Shown: piece after piece, positions 31,986 through 42,494 of the stretch
Position numbering within the stretch: the stretch's first letter is position 1
Layout of the letters: the number at the start of each line of letters is the position of its first letter
Assembly (NCBI GenBank): GCA_011191975.1
Contig: DUFA01000116.1
Span: forward strand, 42,634 to 106,633
Source: Dehalococcoidia bacterium
Lineage (GTDB): Bacteria; Chloroflexota; Dehalococcoidia; Dehalococcoidales; UBA2162
Direction of reading: 5' to 3'
Length of the DNA stretch: 64,000 bases
The notes under the pieces: model-generated
The model's database searches: none
Seen by the model: only the letters and a program-made list of their open reading frames with translations
What the model was told of the DNA's origin: nothing
Program-made: the position numbers and the translations under genes

Positions 31986-32147
31986 GTTAAGAATCATTGA
32001 ACGAAAAATCTTGATATTTTGACATGCAATATCAGTTATCGTAGATGTTCATTTTTCACTATAACAAGTACATGAAAATAAAAAGTATCAATAGCTATAC
32101 TATCATTAAAAGGACATCATTATTAACCGGACAATGGGAGGATGCCA

Positions 32148-32345
32148 ATGAAAGCCAAATGTAAAAAGTGTGATCGTGAGTTCAGTGACCAGCCTAACGA
32201 GTATCCAGGTAAAGTGTATGTTCATAAAGACGAAGTCCTTTGCGAGGATTGCCTTATAAACATGGGTGTTTTACCCGATCACGCTGATTCCGAACATACT
32301 CGTCTAATTACCGAGGTTGAGTTATACACTACTAGGCTAATATAA
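32148..32345 (+). CDS. Small zinc-ribbon-like hypothetical protein
   Basis: [40 protein letters not shown] gggagg upstream. Confidence 0.65.
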   Translation: MKAKCKKCDREFSDQPNEYPGKVYVHKDEVLCEDCLINMGVLPDHADSEHTRLITEVELYTTRLI

Positions 32346-32439
32346 CTAATTAAATCCTGTAAATAGAGAAGTTGTGATGTATTTTTCTTGAACTCGACAC
32401 CTTTGTGTATTTCACTATAAATTCAGTTGTTCCTCATAT

Positions 32440-33612
32440 ATGAAAGTAGATTATATGGGAAAAGTGGATAGGCAATACTATATCGACTGGTTACGTTTGA
32501 TGGCAGTATTTCTCCTCTTCTTCTTTCATACCGCCTGTATCTTTCATCCATGGAATGATTTCTACGTCAAGAATGATCCAGCGAGCCCGTTAATTACTTA
32601 TTTATTTGTATGGTCGGTCGGTGAATGGCACATGAGTCTGTTTTTCCTGCTAGCCGGCGCCTCTACGTATTTTGCTTTGCAGAAGCGAAGCAGTACTGAA
32701 TATGTTAAAGAACGCTTCAAACGACTTCTTATCCCTTTAATCTTCGGAATTCTGCTACTCATTCCACCACAATCTTATCTTGGGCTACTCAACCACTCAG
32801 ATTACTCGCAGTCCTTTCTTGCCTGGCTACCTAACTTTTTTCACATGCAAACTGAAGACATGAGTGGATTTTTTCTCGGTGGATTTACTCCTGGACACCT
32901 GTGGTTTATTCTTCACCTGTTTCTATACTCGTTGATCGTATTACCGCTATTTCTGTTTCTAAGGGGTGAAGCAGGAAACCGCTGGACAAAACGGATAACG
33001 AGCTTATTAACTAAATCTCCTGTGCTTTTCCTGATATTTCCTACGCTACTTGTACCGATTAGTAAATTTCCCTGGGTAGCCGGAGGTAATCCACTGTTTT
33101 ACATTACGTTCTTCATCATTGGTTTCATATTGATGTCAGATCAACGCTTAATGGATAAAATTGATGATTACAGGCTGTTGTTACTGCTTCTGGGTGTTAT
33201 ACCACTGGCAGGCTCTAACATCCTTGTTGGAACAGATTTATGGCCTTCAAATCTGCCTGAATGGGTTGATAACGCTGTAAATGAATACCGGAATGCCTTC
33301 GTTCCCTGGTTCCTTATCCTTGCCTTGCTTGCTTATGGAAAACGCTTCCTGAACTTCAGTAACAGGTTTCTTATATATTTTTCTGAAGGAGCCTATCCGA
33401 TATATATACTGCACAACACAATCATTATCATAATTGCCTTCTTTGTGGTTCAGTGGGGGACTAGTGTCGGAGTAAAATATACGGTTATAATAATACCCTC
33501 ATTTTTCGTGACTGTACTAATTTATGATCTTTTAGTCAAGAGAACAAACATAACCCGTTTTCTATTTGGGATGAAGTCTCGACCTAAGACTCTAGATGAA
33601 CCTGCAAGCTAA
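32440..33612 (+). CDS. Acyltransferase family membrane protein (acyltransferase 3 / MdoC-like)
   Basis: RQYYIDWLRLMAVFLLFFFHTACIFHPW...GHLWFILHLFLYSLIVLPLF. Confidence 0.88.
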   Translation: MKVDYMGKVDRQYYIDWLRLMAVFLLFFFHTACIFHPWNDFYVKNDPASPLITYLFVWSVGEWHMSLFFLLAGASTYFALQKRSSTEYVKERFKRLLIPLIFGILLLIPPQSYLGLLNHSDYSQSFLAWLPNFFHMQTEDMSGFFLGGFTPGHLWFILHLFLYSLIVLPLFLFLRGEAGNRWTKRITSLLTKSPVLFLIFPTLLVPISKFPWVAGGNPLFYITFFIIGFILMSDQRLMDKIDDYRLLLLLLGVIPLAGSNILVGTDLWPSNLPEWVDNAVNEYRNAFVPWFLILALLAYGKRFLNFSNRFLIYFSEGAYPIYILHNTIIIIIAFFVVQWGTSVGVKYTVIIIPSFFVTVLIYDLLVKRTNITRFLFGMKSRPKTLDEPAS

Positions 33613-33752
33613 CAGTTAATCCGGCTGAATATATTAGTTTTGGTCTCATAAACTCTGAATGTTGATTGGGACAGTAGGTACCTGTTGAGTCGTATATTTT
33701 ACTTTTTGAGGTTTGAGTAATAATAAAATATGACTTCATTCTATCTTAATGC

Positions 33753-33781
33753 TTGACAGTGACAGGGAAATGGTTTACTTT
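33753..33781 (+). promoter_or_regulatory. Sigma70-type promoter of the metG leader
   Basis: TTGACA-17 bp-TACTTT. Confidence 0.6.
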
Positions 33782-33787
33782 GGAACT

Positions 33788-33985
33788 GAACTATATAGTT
33801 ACTCTTTAAGGAAGGAAGTTTGATAGTGCCGAACTGGATTGCACAATATAGTCTTAAAGCGGCATCAGTTATGATGATGCCTCGGGCTTGGTGTCTCGCC
33901 AGTTCGGGGAGCATGCGCATGTAGTTTCTTCAACTGGTGATACTTAACCAAGCCCATGAGTATAACACTCATGGGCTTTTTGTTA
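33788..33985 (+). ncRNA. Structured leader RNA / attenuator candidate upstream of metG
   Basis: Helices 33829-33837/33899-33907 (CCGAACTGG/CCAGTTCGG), 33861-33867/33875-33881 (GGCATCA/TGATGCC); GGGCTTGG (33884-33891) complementary to CCAAGCCC (33948-33955), which overlaps the terminator stem. Confidence 0.55.
33950..33985 (+). terminator. Intrinsic terminator upstream of metG
   Basis: aagcccatgagt-ataac-actcatgggctt followed by ttt. Confidence 0.8.
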
Positions 33986-34018
33986 TTTGAATTAATAAAC
34001 ATTAATGAGGTAATAAAG

Positions 34019-35464
34019 ATGAATAAAGTATATATAACAACGACCATACCATACGTAAATGCGAAACCGCATATAGGACATGCACTCGAGTTTGTACAGG
34101 CTGATGTACTGGCACGGTATTACCGACAAACAGGTAGTAACGTTCGGTTTCAGACCGGAACGGATGAAAACGCTTTAACTAATGTGCTGGCTGCAAGAGT
34201 TCAAGGAATCGAACCGCAGGAATTAGTGAACCGAAACTCAGCTTTTTTTCAGAATCTGTGTGAAGCTCTGAAGATATCTAATGACGAATTTATCCGAACG
34301 ACAGAAAAGAGACACGAAGGAGCAGTCCAATATTTCTGGACACAATTAAATCCCGAAGACTTATTCCTGAAATCGTACAGCGGTTTATATTGTACAGGAT
34401 GTGAGGATTTCTATCTTGAAAGGGATTTGGTTGATGGAGTCTGTCCTGATCATGGCACGAAACCGGTGATTGTAGAAGAAGAGAATTACTTTTTCCGTTT
34501 GTCTTCATATCAACAGCAACTCGCAGAGCTGATTTCCTCTGGTAAAATTCGAATCTATCCTGAAACACGAAAAGAGGAAATTTTGAATTTCATCCAGGGA
34601 GGATTACATGACATCAGCATTTCTCGATCGACAAAACGTTCAGGGAATTGGGGTATAAGAGTTCCTGGAGATCCATCACAGGTTATTTATGTCTGGATCG
34701 ATGCATTAATTAATTATCTTTCCGGGATAGGGTATGGTAATTCCAACAGATGGAAATCGTTCTGGAATACCGGTACGAAGAAGGTTCACGTGATAGGAAA
34801 AAATGTGTGGAAATTCCATGCCGTTTACTGGCCGGCATTGCTAATTTCGGCAGGTCTACCCGTACCTGACGAAATAGTTATTCATGGGTTTTTAACCGAA
34901 AAAGGTCAGAAGATAAGTAAGTCAAAAGGAAAAACTATTGATCCGATTACTCTCATTGATCAATACGGGCCTGATGCGGTCAGGTATTCATTATTGAGTA
35001 ACGCTTCGCCGTTTAGTGATTGGGATTTTAGCACGGAAAAACTCGAAGCATCCCATAACAATAACCTGGCAAATGGGTTGGGTAATTTGATCAGTAGAGT
35101 GACAACGTTGTGTCATCGTGCAGGATACGGTCGATACGAAGACCGATCAACTATTTCTGATTTTAAAGGTATCCATGACGTGATACAGAGCTATTCATAT
35201 GAAAAAGCTCTTAAGATCATTTGGGAAAAGATAACGAAAATAAATCAGGATATTGACAGGAAGAAACCCTGGGTATTATTAAATGAAGGAAAACTACCGG
35301 AGCTCAGAGCTCGACTGACTGAATGGTTGAATGTAATATCAGGTATCAGGTGCGCCTTATCACCTTTCCTTCCTGACACAAGTGAAAGAATCTCGGGAAT
35401 ACTTTCGCAAAATCCTATAATACCTGCACCTGTGTTATTCCCGAAGATAAAAACTGATCTTTAA
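34019..35464 (+). CDS. metG: Methionyl-tRNA synthetase
   Basis: MNKVYITTTIPYVNAKPHIGHALEFVQADVLARYYRQTG (HIGH), CTGCEDFYL, KISKSKG (KMSKS-like). Confidence 0.95.
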   Translation: MNKVYITTTIPYVNAKPHIGHALEFVQADVLARYYRQTGSNVRFQTGTDENALTNVLAARVQGIEPQELVNRNSAFFQNLCEALKISNDEFIRTTEKRHEGAVQYFWTQLNPEDLFLKSYSGLYCTGCEDFYLERDLVDGVCPDHGTKPVIVEEENYFFRLSSYQQQLAELISSGKIRIYPETRKEEILNFIQGGLHDISISRSTKRSGNWGIRVPGDPSQVIYVWIDALINYLSGIGYGNSNRWKSFWNTGTKKVHVIGKNVWKFHAVYWPALLISAGLPVPDEIVIHGFLTEKGQKISKSKGKTIDPITLIDQYGPDAVRYSLLSNASPFSDWDFSTEKLEASHNNNLANGLGNLISRVTTLCHRAGYGRYEDRSTISDFKGIHDVIQSYSYEKALKIIWEKITKINQDIDRKKPWVLLNEGKLPELRARLTEWLNVISGIRCALSPFLPDTSERISGILSQNPIIPAPVLFPKIKTDL

Positions 35465-35607
35465 ATTGAGAGGTAAAATATAGAAATAATCCTGTAGGGG
35501 TATTACGATATCAGACATATATCTTAAACCGGGAAATGGTTGTAGGCATAGCAAGATAACTAATTCAGAACGTTACTTTTTTTATTGAATCTCTGTGTGC
35601 TGTAAGA

Positions 35608-36276
35608 TTACGATCCCTGGCGGCTTTTCAGTTGATTCTCTAGCCAGGAATACCAGGCTTCCATGCCTTCACCGGTTTTTGCCGATATGGGATAAATCTC
35701 CGTTTTTTCATTCAGCCCTTTCACGGCGCTGACGAACTCTTCCATGTCGAAATCTAGTAACGGTGCCAGGTCGTTCTTACTTACCAGGACGACATCCACT
35801 TCGGTAAACATGAGGGGGTATTTATATGGCTTATCATGGCCTTCCGGAAGACTGAGCATCATTACTTTCTTCTGTTCGCCGAGGTTAAACTCCGCGGTAC
35901 AGATGAGATTACCTACGTTTTCTACGAGCAGCAGGTCGATATCATCGAGGGGAAGATTGTTAAGTCCCTGGCTGACCTGGTTGGCATCGAGGTGACAGCC
36001 ACCGGCGGTATTTATCTGGACTACCGGTATTGACTTTTCGTTGATTTTATCGGCATCGACAGATGAAGCAACATCACCCTCGATAACACCGATTCGTGTT
36101 TTATCTTTCATGTCGTCGATGGTCTTAAGGAGCAGGGTGGTTTTACCAGCGCCTGGCGACGACATTATATTAATCATCAGGATGTTCTTTTTCTCCACAA
36201 GGTCGGTGTTTTCTTTTGCCCTGACGTCGTTCGCTACCAGGATATCTTCTTTGATCGTTAATACCTTTACTGCCAT
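35608..36276 (-). CDS. hypB: Hydrogenase nickel incorporation GTPase HypB
   Basis: NIMSSPGAGKTTLLLKTIDDMKDKTRIGVIEGDVASSVDADKI...NTAGGCHLDANQVSQGL; lacks an N-terminal His-rich stretch. Confidence 0.93.
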   Translation of the reverse strand: MAVKVLTIKEDILVANDVRAKENTDLVEKKNILMINIMSSPGAGKTTLLLKTIDDMKDKTRIGVIEGDVASSVDADKINEKSIPVVQINTAGGCHLDANQVSQGLNNLPLDDIDLLLVENVGNLICTAEFNLGEQKKVMMLSLPEGHDKPYKYPLMFTEVDVVLVSKNDLAPLLDFDMEEFVSAVKGLNEKTEIYPISAKTGEGMEAWYSWLENQLKSRQGS

Positions 36277-36450
36277 TTTATTACCTCATTTCCTGCCTGA
36301 TATAGTCGGCAGATATATGCTTTAAAAGATTATACGCGATGATAAAAACGGTTTCAATGACGTTGTGTTTATTCGTCGGTTGTAAATAGCTATAATGGCA
36401 TAGTCAAGACGATAACGAGAGACAACATTAATATTTACTGAGAGGAAAGA

Positions 36451-37176
36451 TTGGGAAAGAAGCGGATAGATAACCTGCTGGTTGACAGGGGACTTGTTGA
36501 AAGCAGGTCGAAAGCCCAGGCAATGATAATGGCTGGTGATGTTACGGTTGATGGAAACATTATCCGGAAAGCTGGAACGCTAGTGAGTCAGGATGCTGAG
36601 ATATTAATGGCTGAACCTCCTCCATTCGTCAGCCGTGGCGGACTGAAACTAGACTATGCTCTGGATCAATTCAACCTTGATGTAAAAGGCATCATTGCAG
36701 CAGATATTGGTGCATCAACCGGCGGATTTACGGACTGCCTGCTAAAGCGGGGGGCGAGCCGTGTCTATGCAGTCGATGTCGGGTACGGTCAACTGGACTA
36801 TCGTTTAAGGCAGAACTCCCGGGTCATAGTGATGGACAGAGTGAATGCCCGGAACACACCGGATATACGGGAAAAACTCGACCTGGTGGTTATTGATGTT
36901 TCGTTTATCTCCGTGCAGAAGGTTATACCGGCGGTAGCAGGAGTGCTTAAAGATAGAGGCAGTATTATTGTGCTGGTTAAACCTCAGTTTGAAGCGAAGC
37001 GAGAAGAAGTAAGTAAAGGAGGGATCATCAGGAAACCGGAGGTACATGCCAGAGTGTTGGGGCGATTTGTGAAATGGGTGACAGACAACGGATATAGATT
37101 AAAAGGACTGGTCGGGTCACCGATAGAGGGGGCTTCGGGAAACCGGGAATTCTTAGCCTGGATACAATTGACATAA
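36451..37176 (+). CDS. tlyA: TlyA family rRNA 2'-O-methyltransferase / hemolysin
   Basis: KKRIDNLLVDRGLVESRSKAQAMIMAGDVTVDG S4 domain; IGASTGGFTDCLLKRGASRVYAVDVGYGQLDYRLR. Confidence 0.93.
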   Translation: MGKKRIDNLLVDRGLVESRSKAQAMIMAGDVTVDGNIIRKAGTLVSQDAEILMAEPPPFVSRGGLKLDYALDQFNLDVKGIIAADIGASTGGFTDCLLKRGASRVYAVDVGYGQLDYRLRQNSRVIVMDRVNARNTPDIREKLDLVVIDVSFISVQKVIPAVAGVLKDRGSIIVLVKPQFEAKREEVSKGGIIRKPEVHARVLGRFVKWVTDNGYRLKGLVGSPIEGASGNREFLAWIQLT

Positions 37177-37177
37177 A

Positions 37178-37939
37178 ATGAAGTTTGAGGGTATTGTACT
37201 AAACGTCGATGAGATAGACATAACCGGTAGATTATATTTACCGGATGATGATAGATCTGTGTATTCGACGGTATGCATCTGCCACGGAATACCGTCGGGA
37301 AATCCAGTCAATCCAGATGACGGCGGATATCCGCTGCTGGCTGAACAGATCTGCAGCAGGGGATATGCTGTGTTCATCTTTAATTTCAGAGGTGCCGGAA
37401 CCAGCGGCGGAAACCTTGATATGTACGGATGGACGAGAGATCTAAATGCCGTAATCGATTACCTGTATCAGAGACCTGAAATTGATAATTCATTTGTGTC
37501 GCTATTAGGATTCAGTGCTGGTGCAGCTGTTTCCGTTTATACGGCAGCTCACGACATGAGAGTAACTTCGGTGGTTGCCTGCTCCTGCCCTGCCGAATTT
37601 GGATTCCTCGATCCGGAAAGTGCCCTGGAAAGATTTAGAAATATCGGCACTATCAGAGATAGAGACTTTCCAGATTCAATAAGCAAGTGGGCAGAAGGTT
37701 TCAAGACAGTAAGGCCTATTAATTATATCCATGACATTTCACCAAGACATGTTGCCATTATTCACGGAGAAGATGATGAAGTTGTGAATATCAGTCATGC
37801 CTACCGGTTGTACGATAAAGCAGGAGAGCCGAAACGGTTACGCACCATCCCAGGTGCCGGTCATAAGCTGCGGAATAACGCACAGGCATTGGAGAAAGTA
37901 TTTGAGTGCCTGAGTTTTCTGGATTCACGGATAGAGTAA
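37178..37939 (+). CDS. Alpha/beta hydrolase
   Basis: CICHGIPSG...IFNFRGAGTSGG...LLGFSAGAAVSV; HGEDDEVVN. Confidence 0.88.
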   Translation: MKFEGIVLNVDEIDITGRLYLPDDDRSVYSTVCICHGIPSGNPVNPDDGGYPLLAEQICSRGYAVFIFNFRGAGTSGGNLDMYGWTRDLNAVIDYLYQRPEIDNSFVSLLGFSAGAAVSVYTAAHDMRVTSVVACSCPAEFGFLDPESALERFRNIGTIRDRDFPDSISKWAEGFKTVRPINYIHDISPRHVAIIHGEDDEVVNISHAYRLYDKAGEPKRLRTIPGAGHKLRNNAQALEKVFECLSFLDSRIE

Positions 37940-38004
37940 AATCCTTAATGAAAGATTGGTTAAATTGACCCTAGTCTGATAGAGGTTTATAATTAAGGTG
38001 GACT

Positions 38005-39465
38005 TTGGTAAGTCGAGGAGTTGAGGAAGGCAGATTTTTGCACACTGACTTACACGAAAGCTGCGCAGTCGTTGGAATTTTTTCTCCTGATGAGGACGTA
38101 GCCAGACTTACCTTCTTCGCACTTTTTTCCCTCCAGCATCGCGGCCAGGAAAGCGCCGGTATTGCCACATCCGACGGTGAAATTATATCTTATCACGGGA
38201 ATATGGGTTTAGTCTCACAGGTATTCGACGAGGATTCACTCAGTCAACTTATCGGCCATATCGCCATCGGTCACACCCGATATTCAACGCGGGGTTCCAG
38301 TAAGTTATATAACTGCCAGCCTATCATCGTCGGTGAGGGACGAAATACTATAGCAGTAGCGCATAACGGCAACATTGTAAACGCAGAAAATCTCCAGGAA
38401 TCTCTGAAAAGCCAGGGATACGTGTTTCATACTTCGACTGATACAGAAATAATAGCAAACCTGATACTTTCTTCTCCGGGCGATAGCTGGGTGGACAAGA
38501 TCAGGTATACTATGCATCGATTGAAGGGTGCCTATTCACTGACCATCCTCACGGCTGACACACTATTCGCTGTACGTGATCCACTTGGAGTCAGACCTTT
38601 GTGTATAGGAAAGATAAACGGTGAGGGCTATGTTCTTGCCTCTGAAACCTGTGCTCTCGATCATATTGGTGCCGAGTTTATACGTGAAATCGAGCCAGGA
38701 GAAATAGTTACAATCGACGCTACCGGCATGAAGAATTATAAAGAAGTGTCGGAAAAACATGCATTGTGCGTGTTTGAATTCATATATTTTGCCAGACTGG
38801 ATAGCAAAATATATGGTAAGTTGCTTTATCAGGCCAGGCAAAATATGGGCGCAACAATGGCTGAAGAACATCCCGTAGATGCCGATCTGGTGATGGGAGT
38901 ACCGAGTTCAGCCATAGCAGCCGCAACCGGTTATGCGCACCGGTCAGGAATACCACTTGCGGAAGGATTGGTACAGAATCGATATGTTGGCCGTACTTTT
39001 ATTGAACCTGACCAGCGTATTAGAGACCTTGGTGTACGAATAAAATTCAATCCTCTTCCGCAGGTACTTGAAGGTAAAAGGGTAATAGTGGTAGACGACA
39101 GTATCGTACGCGGTACAACAACACCACATTTGATAAAAATGATTAGACATTCCAGCGCAAAAGAGGTACATATGCGTATCTGCGCTCCTCCAATCCGGTT
39201 TCCCTGCTTCTTTGGCGTTGATATGGCTACACGCTCAGAACTTTTAGCGGCACAGAAATCTATACCTGAAATCTGCGAATTTATCGGGGCAGATTCCCTC
39301 GGATATTTAAGTGTCGAAGGCCTAATTAAGTCTATCAGCCTTCCGAAAGACAAATTTTGTCTTGCCTGTTTTACCGGTGAGTATCCTATACCGGTACAGG
39401 TGGAAATGGATAAACTGGCTCTGGAAACTACCGACGATGATTCCTTCAGCACACGACTACGGTAA
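38005..39465 (+). CDS. purF: Amidophosphoribosyltransferase
   Basis: CAVVGIFSPDEDVARLTFFALFSLQHRGQESAGIATSDG...VIVVDDSIVRGTTTPHLIKMIR. Confidence 0.96.
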   Translation: MVSRGVEEGRFLHTDLHESCAVVGIFSPDEDVARLTFFALFSLQHRGQESAGIATSDGEIISYHGNMGLVSQVFDEDSLSQLIGHIAIGHTRYSTRGSSKLYNCQPIIVGEGRNTIAVAHNGNIVNAENLQESLKSQGYVFHTSTDTEIIANLILSSPGDSWVDKIRYTMHRLKGAYSLTILTADTLFAVRDPLGVRPLCIGKINGEGYVLASETCALDHIGAEFIREIEPGEIVTIDATGMKNYKEVSEKHALCVFEFIYFARLDSKIYGKLLYQARQNMGATMAEEHPVDADLVMGVPSSAIAAATGYAHRSGIPLAEGLVQNRYVGRTFIEPDQRIRDLGVRIKFNPLPQVLEGKRVIVVDDSIVRGTTTPHLIKMIRHSSAKEVHMRICAPPIRFPCFFGVDMATRSELLAAQKSIPEICEFIGADSLGYLSVEGLIKSISLPKDKFCLACFTGEYPIPVQVEMDKLALETTDDDSFSTRLR

Positions 39466-39594
39466 TATTTTCGCTTTTTTAGACTTCCATTTATATTACA
39501 TCACATTAAAGTATCCCCGAATACCTCTTGACAGGTTCATCCTTCTGAAAGTAGACTTTGCTATACCAAAATATTGCGGAGGAGGGGTACTGAT

Positions 39595-40986
39595 TTGATA
39601 GTAGATTTTACCAAACTGGACAGAGCTTTCACGCCGAAATGCCTGGTGGTAGTTGGTGGTAATCCGCACTGGTTATGGCTTCGTGACCAGAAAAATTTTC
39701 AAGGAAAACTCTACTCGGTACAGGTAAATCCGGAAACTATAAAAGATATTGAAGCAGCAGGCATTACTAACTTTACGAGTGTACGTGACGTGCCTGAACC
39801 GATCGACCTGGTGATAGTGTCCGCGCCGAGGAAAGCGGCTGTTGATGTCCTGAAAGACTGTATAGCTGCGGATGTGGCAGCGGCACACTATTTCACGGCT
39901 GGTTTCTCGGAGACAGGTGAAGAAGAAGGAATTGAAATAGAACGGCAACTAAAGGAAATTGCTGATGCAGCTAATTTTCATTTGATCGGTCCTAACTGCA
40001 TGGGTATATATAACCCGAAGATCAGTCTAGGCCAGATTGTCTGGGATAATTCAGGTCCATTTTCACCGGTAGGAATAATATCTCAGAGTGGCACTCATAC
40101 AACTACTCTCGGTCAACGAGCTCATCTGCAGGGGATCAGTATCCGCAAGGCGGTTAGTTTCGGGAATGGTATTGTGTTGGATTCTTCCGATTATCTTGAA
40201 TATTTTGCTTATGATTCTGAGATTGAAGTAATAGGAATGTACCTTGAAGGTGTGAGGGACGGAAAGAAGTTCACGAAAATTCTTAAAGAAGTAGCAGCGA
40301 GAAAACCGGTGGTAATTTGGAAAGGCGGCAGATCTAAAGAAGGCGAACGTGCTATATCGTCTCATACGGGGTCGCTTGCTGTCTCAAATGATATCTGGGA
40401 CGCAGCTGTCAGGCAGTGCGGAGCGATCAGTGTCTCTACGATGGAGGAACTTGTCGATACTATCAAAGCTTTACTTTACTTTCCTCCGGTACGCGGTACA
40501 AGGGTAGGTATTGCAGGTGGTTCGGGCGGACAGTCCGTAGCTATAGCCGATGGCTTTGCTTCGGCTGGTTTAATCTCTCCGACACTTTCGGGCGAATCTT
40601 ATCGGGAATTGAGTACATTTTTAACATTGATAGGTGGTGGTTACAGGAACCCGATCGATACTGGAAGCCAGCCGCGGAATAAGATTCCGCAGATAATGGA
40701 AGTACTGGACAGAGATGATAATATCGATAACCTGGTATTACTTACCGGCGCACGATGGGGAATGACGGAAACTCCGAAAATAGATATCGAAACCATGGCT
40801 GATATTAAACAGAAATCATCAAAACCGGTAATGGCTATTGTTGCTTATTCAACTCCGGAAGAGATGCAGGGTTCAATGGACGCGATGATGTTGTTCCAGG
40901 AAAAAGGAGTGCCAGCCTTTCCCACGATCGAACGCTGTGCAAAAGCTTTAAAAAACGCGTACGATTATTACAGCTTTAAAGGGTAA
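39595..40986 (+). CDS. ADP-forming acyl-CoA synthetase alpha-like (CoA-binding plus succinyl-CoA ligase-like domains)
   Basis: LVVVGGNPHWLWLRD...GPNCMGIYNPKISL...ISQSGTHTTTLGQRAHLQGISIRKAVSFGNG...SHTGSLA. Confidence 0.82.
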   Translation: MIVDFTKLDRAFTPKCLVVVGGNPHWLWLRDQKNFQGKLYSVQVNPETIKDIEAAGITNFTSVRDVPEPIDLVIVSAPRKAAVDVLKDCIAADVAAAHYFTAGFSETGEEEGIEIERQLKEIADAANFHLIGPNCMGIYNPKISLGQIVWDNSGPFSPVGIISQSGTHTTTLGQRAHLQGISIRKAVSFGNGIVLDSSDYLEYFAYDSEIEVIGMYLEGVRDGKKFTKILKEVAARKPVVIWKGGRSKEGERAISSHTGSLAVSNDIWDAAVRQCGAISVSTMEELVDTIKALLYFPPVRGTRVGIAGGSGGQSVAIADGFASAGLISPTLSGESYRELSTFLTLIGGGYRNPIDTGSQPRNKIPQIMEVLDRDDNIDNLVLLTGARWGMTETPKIDIETMADIKQKSSKPVMAIVAYSTPEEMQGSMDAMMLFQEKGVPAFPTIERCAKALKNAYDYYSFKG

Positions 40987-40997
40987 TAAGGCTGATT

Positions 40998-41537
40998 TCA
41001 GGACTGTTCCTGAGGGAGGGGCTGTCCCAGTTCCCAGTCGGTACGGAGTATCTCCATGAGTATGAAGTGATACTTACCGCGAGTTGATTCTCCGTATGTG
41101 TTAAAACCGCATTTCTGAAAGCATCTCTGGGCACGGTCATTCCAGTTCAGAGTTTTCAGATATATCCGGTGAATCCTTGTAGTGTTGAAAATATGGTTTA
41201 CCAAGGTAGTGACAGCGTCTGATCCATAACCTCCGTCCCAGTAATCGCGATTTCCAATCATGATACCAAGCTCGGTTTCACCTTTAACCTCATCGAAATT
41301 GTAATATGAGCAATTACCAATGTGTTCACCATCGATAGTGTCGATAGCAAACCGTTTCCCTGATGAGTAGTAATAACGTAACTCACTGGTATATTCTTCT
41401 AAATATTCGGTATAGGGCATGCGAAGTACAGGTGCGGCGTCGAGTCGAGCTAACTCCGGATCGGTTTCCCATGAGTAATCTTCCCATGCATCGTCGGTTC
41501 TCTTATTACGTAAAACAACCTTGGTACTGATAATCAT
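40998..41537 (-). CDS. GNAT family N-acetyltransferase (RimJ/RimL-like)
   Basis: ELGIMIGNRDYWDGGYGSDAVTTLVNHIFNTTRIHRIYLKTLNWNDRAQRCFQKCGF. Confidence 0.9.
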   Translation of the reverse strand: MIISTKVVLRNKRTDDAWEDYSWETDPELARLDAAPVLRMPYTEYLEEYTSELRYYYSSGKRFAIDTIDGEHIGNCSYYNFDEVKGETELGIMIGNRDYWDGGYGSDAVTTLVNHIFNTTRIHRIYLKTLNWNDRAQRCFQKCGFNTYGESTRGKYHFILMEILRTDWELGQPLPQEQS

Positions 41538-41555
41538 TTCGGACGTTCTACCTCT

Positions 41556-42494
41556 TTACATTCGGAAGGATAAAGGATCATCGGATGCGTCGATATTTTG
41601 AAGAGCTTCTTCAGCAGCTTCTTTTACAGCATCATTCTGGCTTTCAAGGCATAGTTTCAGACACTCCCTGGCTGACAGGCTGCCTATTTTACCGAGTGAT
41701 TGTATGGCTGCCATCCGAACATCAATGTCATCATCTCCGTTAGCCAGTCTTATTAATGAAGGTACAGCCTTTTCGTCTTCCAGTTCTCCGCAAGCTCCCA
41801 CTGCTTCGTATCTTATCTCAGGATCATCATTGTCCATCTGTTCCAGGAGTACAGGAAGCCAGGATGAGTCACAACTTTTTCCCATTGAGTATAGTGCGCT
41901 GATTACAAGATCAGGATTATTACTATGATAGGCATTGTTGATAGCATCCCTGACATCCGGCATACTTAACGGAGCAGCAGATTCGAGGACGCGTCTAATA
42001 ACATCTGCCGATTTGTTCCTGTCATCTATCGCTCCAAGGAGGGCTTCCCGTATTTTTTCTGTATTCTGTTCCCGGAGCTTTCCTAGTTCTGCCAGTATGG
42101 CATACTTACCCAAGGCTATTGCGGCGGTAGATTGCACCTTATCAGATTCGTCTTCTTCAAGGAGTTTGATGAAAGGATCTATCAGGGAAGTGTCTTCATT
42201 CTCCCAGAGTCCTTCGATAGCCATAGAACGGATATTTTCCTCGGGATCAGAGAGACAATATCTGAAAATTGTATCGAAATTTAACTCAATGTTTTCTTCA
42301 GCTAATTCCGAGAGACGGCTGATTGTTTGAATCCGGCGTTCAGTTTCTAACGTATCCCAAACTTCTCTGAAGAGTTTCATTTCACTCGGGCTAAGCCCAG
42401 ATAATTCGGTAAGAGTGGTATTACCGGGGATTTCTTCACCTTCAGCTAACTCGTGTATAGCTTTGCTGGTAGACTTGCGTAAGGAAGAATCCAT
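41556..42494 (-). CDS. HEAT-repeat protein
   Basis: Repeated DDPEIRYEAVGACGELEDEKAVPSLIRLANGDDDIDVRMAAIQSLGKIGS units. Confidence 0.88.
   Translation of the reverse strand: MDSSLRKSTSKAIHELAEGEEIPGNTTLTELSGLSPSEMKLFREVWDTLETERRIQTISRLSELAEENIELNFDTIFRYCLSDPEENIRSMAIEGLWENEDTSLIDPFIKLLEEDESDKVQSTAAIALGKYAILAELGKLREQNTEKIREALLGAIDDRNKSADVIRRVLESAAPLSMPDVRDAINNAYHSNNPDLVISALYSMGKSCDSSWLPVLLEQMDNDDPEIRYEAVGACGELEDEKAVPSLIRLANGDDDIDVRMAAIQSLGKIGSLSARECLKLCLESQNDAVKEAAEEALQNIDASDDPLSFRM

Noticed and set aside
33788-33985. T-box, SAM-I riboswitch or tmRNA identity for the metG leader
   Set aside because: No T-box TGGNACCGCG sequence, no SAM-I core motif, and no tRNA-like 3' end were found; left as unidentified structured RNA.
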